Positions 1 to 4,611 of a stretch of 6,843 bases of DNA are shown here, piece by piece. Origin of the DNA: Haloarculaceae archaeon (GTDB lineage Archaea; Halobacteriota; Halobacteria; Halobacteriales; Haloarculaceae); contig JAHENO010000314.1 in the NCBI GenBank assembly GCA_018609945.1, positions 1 to 6,843 of the forward strand. Reading direction: 5' to 3'. The notes beneath the pieces were generated by a model that worked only from the letters and a program-made list of their open reading frames with translations, was not told the DNA's origin and searched no databases. Position numbers and translations under genes: made by a program. How positions within the stretch are numbered: position 1 is the stretch's first letter; each line of letters starts with the position of its first letter.

Positions 1-670
1 GGTACCCGACGTCGATACGCCACCCGTCCATGCGGATCGCGTCGATCGTCCGCCCGGACTGGAGCAACAGATCCACCGCGTCGCTGATCTCGTACTCGCC
101 GCGGTTCGAGGGCTGAACCAGATGGCAGGCGTGGAAGATTGCCGGTGTGAACGTGTAGAAGCCGGTCATCACGAGGTTCGAAGGCGGATCGTCGGGTTTC
201 TCGACGACCTCGACGATTTCCCCGTACTTGTTGGTGTCACAGACGCCGTAGCGGGAGGCTTCCTCCCAGGGCACTTCCTCGACGAGGAAGGCCGCGTCCG
301 CGCGGTCTTCCTGCTGGCGGTTGAGGACGTCCTGGAGGTTGGCCCGGAAGATATTGTCCCCCAACATGAGCATGAACGGCTCGTCGATATACTCCTCGAC
401 GGTCAGCAGTGCGTGGGCGAGACCGTTCTGTTCGCGCTGATGGGCGTACGTGATGGGGATGTCTTCGAAGTCGTCCCCGTAGTGCTCGATGATCGTCTCT
501 TTCATGTACCCGACGACGACGAGGAGTTCGTCCGCGCCGAGTTCTGCGAGCTGTTCGAAACAGTGGGTCAGGATTGGCTTCCCGGCGACTTCGACCATCC
601 CCTTCGGTTTGTCCTCGGTGAGCGGTCGGAGCCGCGTCCCCTCACCCGCAGCGAGCAGAACTGCTTTCAT
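1..670 (-). CDS. aglF: AglF-like glucose-1-phosphate uridylyl/thymidylyltransferase, 3' end outside window
   Basis: Transfers a nucleotide to glucose-1-phosphate to make a UDP- (or dTDP-) sugar in the cytoplasm. 223 codons are visible from the ATG at 670; the C-terminus lies beyond the left edge (the Haloferax AglF family is about 240 aa, so little is missing). Visible motifs: the nucleotide-binding loop LAAGEGTRLRPLT (residues 6-18) followed by DKPKGMVEV; the metal-binding LGDN (103-106, Asp105); NGLAHAL (82-88); EKP (157-159); GEYEISD (191-197); and W217/D220 near the break, the usual second metal site. From memory, the sequence is close to Haloferax volcanii AglF, which works in N-glycosylation by making UDP-glucose for UDP-glucuronate. 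The gene is divergent from two sugar epimerases, which fits that pathway. A TATA box 27 bases upstream of the ATG implies a leaderless mRNA. Nucleotide preference (UTP or dTTP) cannot be decided from motifs alone. Confidence 0.92.
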   Translation of the reverse strand, partial: MKAVLLAAGEGTRLRPLTEDKPKGMVEVAGKPILTHCFEQLAELGADELLVVVGYMKETIIEHYGDDFEDIPITYAHQREQNGLAHALLTVEEYIDEPFMLMLGDNIFRANLQDVLNRQQEDRADAAFLVEEVPWEEASRYGVCDTNKYGEIVEVVEKPDDPPSNLVMTGFYTFTPAIFHACHLVQPSNRGEYEISDAVDLLLQSGRTIDAIRMDGWRIDVGY

Positions 671-692
671 TGACCTGTAATCATCGAGGCAG

Positions 693-701
693 TTATAAAA
701 A
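693..701 (-). promoter_or_regulatory. TATA box of the aglF-like gene
   Basis: On the minus strand this reads TTTTTATAA. Its centre lies 27 bases before the A of the ATG at 670, so transcription should start at or within a base or two of the start codon, giving a leaderless mRNA, the common haloarchaeal arrangement. No Shine-Dalgarno-like sequence is seen before the ATG, which agrees. Confidence 0.75.
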
Positions 702-833
702 CGCTTGGAGTGCTGGATCCCTCTGAGTCTCATCTGTCCCAACCGGCAGAGACGGCCTGGTCGCCATGGGCATTCGGTACAGCGTTATCTCGCGAACAGT
801 GGGCTACGTGCGCATGCTTCTTGATCGTGAATC

Positions 834-913
834 ATACTGCCGGCTATAACCCCGTGAGAAATTTCGACCACCCGTGGGCTCGAATATCTTCACGAAGTTA
901 TAGCCGGCAGTAT
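834..913. repeat. 80-bp imperfect palindrome with 17-bp perfect ends
   Basis: The outer arm ATACTGCCGGCTATAAC (834-850) is perfectly inverted at 897-913. Symmetry continues inward around the centre at 873/874: after two mismatches bases 853-857 pair with 890-894, and 863-867 pair with 880-884, with scattered pairs elsewhere. Each half reads GTTATAGCC outward, a plausible TATA element: 898-903 for the plus strand, 844-849 for the minus strand. No target-site duplication is visible (left flank ends GAATC, right flank starts CAGTC). It could be a two-sided promoter/operator, a remnant of a small mobile element, or a structured hairpin; the sequence alone does not decide. Confidence 0.85.
898..903 (+). 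promoter_or_regulatory. Candidate TATA element for the epimerase operon
   Basis: TTATAG, preceded by the purine-rich CGAAG that could act as a BRE, lies in the right half of the palindrome. It would place the transcription start near 925-929, leaving a leader of about 65 bases before the ATG at 992. A rival is the T-run at 962-969, 26 bases before the ATG, which would give a leaderless mRNA but is a poor TATA match. Confidence 0.4.
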
Positions 914-976
914 CAGTCGGACAATCTGTACGTATCGCAGGCGGATGATCGGATCCGTCGTCTTTTTTGCCTGCTC

Positions 977-984
977 GGACGTGA
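977..984 (+). promoter_or_regulatory. Shine-Dalgarno-like site of the first epimerase
   Basis: GGACGTGA matches the haloarchaeal ideal GGAGGTGA at seven of eight positions and ends seven bases before the ATG at 992. It supports that ATG as the start and favours a leadered transcript, unlike most genes in this window. Confidence 0.45.
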
Positions 985-991
985 CCCACGT

Positions 992-1978
992 ATGCAGATT
1001 CTCGTTACTGGTGGCGCGGGGTTCATCGGCGGCCACCTTGCCGAGCAATTCGTCGCCGACGGCCACGACGTGGTCGTGCTGGACAACTTCGAGCCGTTCT
1101 ACGACACCCGCATCAAGGACCGCACCGCCGAGGTATGCCAGGACCGTGCCGACGCAGGCGATGGCACCTACCGCCTCGTCGAGGGCGACGTCCGTGACGC
1201 CGAGACGGTCGAGACCGTTGTCGCCGAGGCCGAGTTCGTCTACCACCAGGCCGCCCAGGCCGGCGTCCGCCCGAGCGTCGAGAACCCCCGGAAGTACGAC
1301 GCGGTGAACGTCGACGGCACGCTGAACGTCCTGGACGCGGCGCGCGATCACGGCATCGACCGGGTCGTCGTCGCCTCCTCCTCGTCGGTGTACGGCAAGC
1401 CCCAGTACCTGCCCTACGACGAGTCACACCCGACGACGCCGGTCAGTCCCTACGGCGCCTCGAAACTCGCCGCCGAGCGCTACGCCTGTGCCTACGGCGA
1501 GGTGTACGACATGTCGGTGGTCGTTCTCCGGTACTTCACGGTCTACGGCCCGCGGATGCGCCCGAACATGGCCATGACGAACTTCGTCTCGCGGTGTCTC
1601 AACGGCGAGCCGCCGGTCGTCTACGGTGACGGTACCCAGACCCGGGATTTCACCTACATTGACGACGTCGTTCGAGCGAACGCCCAACTGCTCTCCGAGG
1701 CCGCCGCCGACGGCGAGGCACTCAACATCGGCAGCACCGACACCATCGAGATTCTGACCCTCGCCCGGGAGGTCCGCGACCAGCTCGCGCCAGGTCTCAA
1801 GATCGAATTCGACGAGCGCCACGCCGCCGACGCCGAACACACCCACGCCGATACGAGCAAGGCACGCGAGGTCCTCGGATACGAACCGACCTACACGATC
1901 CGGGAGGGTGTCGAAGCCTTCATCGAGTGGTATCGCGAGAACCGCGAGTGGTACGAGCCGCTGGTGATGTCCTCGTGA
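992..1978 (+). CDS. NAD-dependent sugar epimerase, UDP-glucuronate 4-epimerase-like
   Basis: An extended short-chain dehydrogenase/reductase of 328 aa that inverts C4 of a nucleotide sugar through a bound-NAD keto intermediate in the cytoplasm. Visible: the Rossmann motif TGGAGFIGG (6-14), acidic D31 ending the second strand, HQAAQAGVR (85-93), the ASSSSVYG serine cluster (128-135), the catalytic pair Y154/K158 in YGASK, and the substrate-side motifs RYFTVYGPRMRPNMAM (180-195) and GDGTQTRDF (212-220). HxAAQAGVR and FTVYGPxxRPxMA are typical of UDP-glucuronate 4-epimerases, so UDP-GlcA to UDP-GalA is my preferred activity; UDP-glucose 4-epimerase is the alternative. The frame stays open upstream to 710, but the ATG at 992 starts exactly at the first beta strand, as in the family, and has a Shine-Dalgarno-like site. 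It overlaps the next gene by four bases (GTGA). Confidence 0.9.
   Translation: MQILVTGGAGFIGGHLAEQFVADGHDVVVLDNFEPFYDTRIKDRTAEVCQDRADAGDGTYRLVEGDVRDAETVETVVAEAEFVYHQAAQAGVRPSVENPRKYDAVNVDGTLNVLDAARDHGIDRVVVASSSSVYGKPQYLPYDESHPTTPVSPYGASKLAAERYACAYGEVYDMSVVVLRYFTVYGPRMRPNMAMTNFVSRCLNGEPPVVYGDGTQTRDFTYIDDVVRANAQLLSEAAADGEALNIGSTDTIEILTLAREVRDQLAPGLKIEFDERHAADAEHTHADTSKAREVLGYEPTYTIREGVEAFIEWYRENREWYEPLVMSS
1635..1651 (+). repeat. 17-bp direct repeat shared with 2621-2637
   Basis: CCCAGACCCGGGATTTC occurs identically in both epimerase genes, 986 bases apart, encoding the QTRDF motif in the same phase. It most simply reflects a conserved protein motif written with the same codons in paralogues. 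Confidence 0.6.
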
Positions 1979-2913
1979 GCCAACGCACGGGAAACTGCGC
2001 GAATGTCGACTCACTCACGGGTGCGACGATCCTCGTCACTGGCGGTGCGGGATTCATCGGCTCTCACATAGTCGCGACGCTGGCCGCGGACAACGAGGTC
2101 CGTGTCCTCGACGATCTCTCGAGTGGCCACCGCGAGTACGTCCACGAGGCGGCGACGCTCCAGGTCGGCGACGTTCGCGACGAGACCGCAGTCCGTGCGG
2201 CGATGGAAGGCGTCGACATCGTCTTCCACCAGGCGGCCCTCGTGAGCGTCGACCGCTCCATCGAGGCGCCCGAGGAGAGCCACGCGATCAACGTCGACGG
2301 GACGCTGACGGTCCTGGAGGCAGCCCGCGCCGAGGACGCACGGGTCGTCGTCGCCTCGAGTGCCGCCGTCTACGGCGATCCCGAGTCGGTGCCGATCACG
2401 GAAGCCCACCGCACGAAGCCGCTGTCGCCCTACGGCCTCACGAAGCTCACCGTCGACGAGTACGCCCGACTGTACCACGACCTCTACGGCCTGGAGACCG
2501 TTGCACTACGCTATTTCAACGTGTATGGACCGCGCCAGAGCGGCGAATACGCGGGCGTCATCAGCGTCTTCCGCGACCAGGCCGCAAAGGGCGGCCCGCT
2601 GACCGTCCACGGCGACGGCTCCCAGACCCGGGATTTCGTCCACGTCGCCGACGTCGTGCGGGCGAACTGTCTGGCCGCAACGACTGACGCCACCGGGCAG
2701 GCCTACAACGTCGGCACCGGTACCAGCATCTCGATCCGGCAATTGGCCGAACGCGTCCGGGAGGTGACTGACGGCCCGGTGCCGATCGAACACACCGAGG
2801 CCCGCGAGGGAGACATCGATCGGAGCTGCGCCGATATTTCGCGAGCCCGCGAAGCGTTGGGCTTCGAGCCAGCGTGGGACCTTCGTGACGGGTTGGCAGC
2901 ATTGCTCGAGTGA
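1975..2913 (+). CDS. NAD-dependent sugar epimerase, UDP-glucose/UDP-GlcNAc 4-epimerase-like
   Basis: A second extended SDR epimerase, 312 aa. Visible: TGGAGFIGSH (22-31), the acidic DD at 46-47, HQAA (85-88), ASSAAVYG (127-134), catalytic Y153/K157 in YGLTK, LRYFNVYGPRQ (178-188) followed by YAGVISVF (192-199), and GDGSQTRDF (213-221). RYFNVYGPRQ...YAGVISxF is the pattern of the GalE/WbpP-type UDP-hexose or UDP-N-acetylhexosamine 4-epimerases, so the substrate probably differs from that of the gene before it. The GTG at 1975 was chosen because it overlaps the preceding stop codon (GTGA) and has GGTGA at 1963-1967, seven bases upstream; the frame remains open to an ATG at 1927, deeper inside the first gene. 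The 16 residues before the Rossmann strand are a short non-conserved tail. Coupled expression with the first epimerase is likely. Confidence 0.9.
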   Translation: MSQRTGNCANVDSLTGATILVTGGAGFIGSHIVATLAADNEVRVLDDLSSGHREYVHEAATLQVGDVRDETAVRAAMEGVDIVFHQAALVSVDRSIEAPEESHAINVDGTLTVLEAARAEDARVVVASSAAVYGDPESVPITEAHRTKPLSPYGLTKLTVDEYARLYHDLYGLETVALRYFNVYGPRQSGEYAGVISVFRDQAAKGGPLTVHGDGSQTRDFVHVADVVRANCLAATTDATGQAYNVGTGTSISIRQLAERVREVTDGPVPIEHTEAREGDIDRSCADISRAREALGFEPAWDLRDGLAALLE

Positions 2914-2929
2914 AGCCCTACCCGTGCGC

Positions 2930-3418
2930 CTAGTCGACAAGACGTCGATCGAACATCCAGACAACTCCGGCCAGAACCGACGACATCATCCACGGCCAGA
3001 CGTCGGAACTCAACAGCAGATCGGCAGCGGGTGGGTGCCACCAGGAGAGCGGGTAGAGATACGGCGGAGCGAGCCCACTCGCACGGATGACCGCCAGGTC
3101 GAACACGAGATGCAGGAGTATGCCAGCCAACAGCCAGCCGAACCCCGACAGCCGGCGCCCCCGCTCGAATCCCAGGGCGCCGACGGCTGCCAGTGTGCCC
3201 GCGGGGCCGAGCCGATGGAGACCGGTCCACAGCCAGGGCCGGCCGATCGCGTCGGAGACTGCCGAACTGCCGACGAGGAGCTGTAGTTTCGAGAGGTCCG
3301 GCACAATCGTCCCGATCATCAGGACTGCGACGTGGCGCCGATCGACCCACTCGACGTGCCACGTCACCGGTGTGAGCAGGACGTACGCCCCGAGGACGTG
3401 GGTCAACAGGTCAGGCAT
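2930..3418 (-). CDS. DUF457 (YdjM-type) membrane-bound metal-dependent hydrolase-like protein
   Basis: A 162-aa predicted integral membrane protein of the family annotated as membrane-bound metal-dependent hydrolase; a biochemical role is not established. Hydrophobic spans lie roughly at residues 8-20, 29-50, 72-84, 93-112 and 139-156. The polar residues expected of the family are present: H7 in LTHVLGAY, PD at 40-41 (GTIVPDLSKL), H68 in TGLHRL, and H103/D107 in LLHLVFD, which could form a metal site. The ATG at 3418 gives the typical MPDxxTH start; it overlaps the stop of the upstream gene (3411-3413) by eight bases and has AGGGTGA five bases before it, so translation is probably coupled. 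It converges on the second epimerase with 16 bases between stop codons, leaving no room for separate terminators. Confidence 0.85.
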   Translation of the reverse strand: MPDLLTHVLGAYVLLTPVTWHVEWVDRRHVAVLMIGTIVPDLSKLQLLVGSSAVSDAIGRPWLWTGLHRLGPAGTLAAVGALGFERGRRLSGFGWLLAGILLHLVFDLAVIRASGLAPPYLYPLSWWHPPAADLLLSSDVWPWMMSSVLAGVVWMFDRRLVD

Positions 3419-3885
3419 CCTCATCACCCTCGCGCGGGACGAACGTGAGACGCCGACGGTCGACCGTCCACGAGCGAAAGAACACCACAACTGTCAGCGC
3501 GAGTGCCCCGATCGAAACGGCGTACAGCTGCACCAAACTCGTCCGCTCGGAGACGACCACGCGCTCGGCAGCGACGGTTCCGTCCGGCTGGATCGTCCCG
3601 TAAATCTGGATTACGTCGCCGGGTTCGGCCGTCGTCTCGGCACCGACCACGGTCAGATCGGTGTCGTCGCCGACCAGCACGACGAGGGCGTCGTCGTCGT
3701 TCCGTGTGACCTCCGCCCAGACGTGGACTGTCTCACCGACGTGGGCGTCGGGGGGACTGGAGTTTCACGATGGATTCCTGGGTCACTTCGTGTCGGGGTG
3801 CGGCACCGCCGTAGTGGACCATCAATCCAAAAAAGACGAGAGCGAGCGTGAGGAGGGCGATTACTCGTCGGTGGCCGTCGTGCAT
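3411..3885 (-). CDS. Membrane-anchored OB-fold-like protein, interrupted by a one-base frameshift
   Basis: Two overlapping frames make one protein if one base is dropped from the G6 run at 3750-3755 (C6 on the coding strand). The first part runs from the ATG at 3885 (N-terminal hydrophobic span at 8-26, ending ...SIVKLQSP); the second continues DAHVGETVHVWAEV and runs to the stop at 3411. The joined product is 157 aa: membrane span or signal anchor, a beta-rich middle (about 46-115: VGETVHVWAEV, LTVVGAE, PGDVIQIYGTI, ERVVVSE) like the small OB-fold domains of haloarchaeal membrane proteins, a second span at about 118-138, and the tail RRRLTFVPREGD. Uncorrected, the first frame ends at 3733. 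The start is uncertain: the frame is open to a GTG at 3960, 30 bases from a TATA box, which would be nearly leaderless, while the ATG at 3885 has no Shine-Dalgarno site but gives the better N-terminus. Function unknown; it is coupled to the DUF457 gene. Confidence 0.65.
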
Positions 3886-3986
3886 TCCCGCGGGGCGACG
3901 CACCAGTCCGTACTGTGTCTTTCGGATTTCCGTGACGTGATCGTGCCGGACGCCGCGCACTCACCCGCTTTCGGTCGTTTCCGTGG

Positions 3987-3993
3987 ATATATA
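3987..3993. promoter_or_regulatory. Shared TATA element between guaAa and the leftward membrane-protein pair
   Basis: ATATATA on the plus strand is centred 28 bases before the ATG of guaAa at 4018, a standard leaderless spacing. Read on the minus strand the same bases (TATATAT) are centred 30 bases before the GTG at 3960 of the OB-fold-like gene. No other good TATA box is seen for either gene, so one element may serve both directions. Confidence 0.65.
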
Positions 3994-4017
3994 CGCGCCC
4001 TTCGCGTACCGCAGGTA

Positions 4018-4566
4018 ATGACGCGGATCGACGTCATCGACAACCACGGGCAGTTCACCCACCTGGAGCAGCGGGCGCTCCGGGACATGGGTGTCGACGT
4101 CGACATCGTGGACAACGAGACGCCGCCCGACGAGATCGACGCCGACGGCCTCGTCCTCTCCGGTGGGCCGGACATCGACCGGATCGGCAACTGCCCCGAC
4201 TACCTCGATCTGGACGTGCCGGTGCTGGGCATCTGTCTTGGAATGCAGGTCATCGCGGACGAACTCGGGGGAACGGTCGGGCCCGGCGAGTACGGCGGCT
4301 ACGCCGACGTCACCGTCGAAATCACCGACGACGACGACCCGCTGATCGGGTCGCTCGCCCCGGAAACGCGCGTCTGGGCCAGCCACGCCGACGAGGTCAA
4401 GCGCGTCCCCGACGGATTCGAGCGGACCGGCCGGAGCGACGTCTGTGCCGTCGAGGCGATGAGCGACGACGACCGCGACCTCTATGGCGTCCAGTGGCAC
4501 CCCGAGGTCGCACACACAGAGGAGGGCGAGGCAGTCTTCGAGAACTTCCTCGATCTCTGTGAGTAA
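4018..4566 (+). CDS. guaAa: GMP synthase glutamine amidotransferase subunit (subunit A)
   Basis: A class I glutamine amidotransferase of 182 aa that releases ammonia from glutamine for XMP amination by the separate ATP-pyrophosphatase subunit (GuaAb), the last step of GMP synthesis in archaea. Visible: LSGGPD (47-52), the nucleophile elbow GICLGMQ with Cys73, SHADEV (122-127, where the family often has SHKDEV), and the catalytic His161/Glu163 in QWHPEVAHTEEG. The length fits the stand-alone subunit rather than fused GuaA of about 500 aa; no synthetase domain follows, so the partner gene must be elsewhere. The frame is open far upstream to 3661, but the ATG at 4018 begins directly with the first beta strand (RIDVIDNHGQ) and sits 28 bases after a TATA box, implying a leaderless mRNA. 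Confidence 0.95.
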   Translation: MTRIDVIDNHGQFTHLEQRALRDMGVDVDIVDNETPPDEIDADGLVLSGGPDIDRIGNCPDYLDLDVPVLGICLGMQVIADELGGTVGPGEYGGYADVTVEITDDDDPLIGSLAPETRVWASHADEVKRVPDGFERTGRSDVCAVEAMSDDDRDLYGVQWHPEVAHTEEGEAVFENFLDLCE

Positions 4567-4578
4567 CGCGACAAGAAA

Positions 4579-4584
4579 TTTTAT
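4579..4584 (+). promoter_or_regulatory. TATA box of the DUF2070 gene
   Basis: TTTTAT within an A/T-rich stretch (4576-4584) in the 45-base gap after guaAa; its centre is about 31 bases before the ATG at 4612. Transcription would begin within a few bases of the start codon. No Shine-Dalgarno site is present. Confidence 0.6.
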
Positions 4585-4611
4585 CCCGGAAAGCGAACCC
4601 ACTCACATACA

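Larger units (their letters stand above)
671..991. other. Divergent intergenic spacer between the aglF-like gene and the epimerase operon
   Basis: This 321-base spacer has no convincing gene. It holds the aglF TATA box next to aglF, an 80-bp palindrome in the middle (834-913), and a leader with a Shine-Dalgarno-like motif before the epimerase ATG. The stretch 702-833 shows nothing recognisable. Reading frames that cross it are open only by chance: the one in phase with the epimerase lacks family sequence before the epimerase ATG, and the minus-strand one runs through the palindrome. Confidence 0.7.

Noticed and set aside
1..6. GGTACC at the very start, a KpnI recognition sequence, possibly a clone edge
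   Set aside because: The gene is simply cut there and the other end of the window is not such a site; the same hexamer occurs within the epimerase gene at 1631, so it carries no information.
122..673. A 183-codon plus-strand frame at the left edge
   Set aside because: It is the antisense shadow of the aglF-like gene, whose minus-strand frame carries all nucleotidyltransferase motifs and a well-placed TATA box.
834..913. The palindrome as a transcription terminator
   Set aside because: It lies between the 5' ends of two divergent genes and has no T-tract after either arm, so there is no transcript for it to end.
804..989. A 61-codon minus-strand frame in the spacer whose product resembles the overlapping plus-strand translation
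   Set aside because: The likeness comes from the palindrome being translated on both strands, not from a real peptide; it has no start signals.
710..991. A 94-residue N-terminal extension of the first epimerase
   Set aside because: The extension crosses the palindrome, has no family similarity, and the Rossmann strand starts right at the ATG at 992, which has a Shine-Dalgarno-like site.
3661..4017. A 119-residue N-terminal extension of GMP synthase subunit A
   Set aside because: It runs antisense to the OB-fold-like membrane gene, while the amidotransferase fold begins at the ATG at 4018 with a TATA box 28 bases before it.
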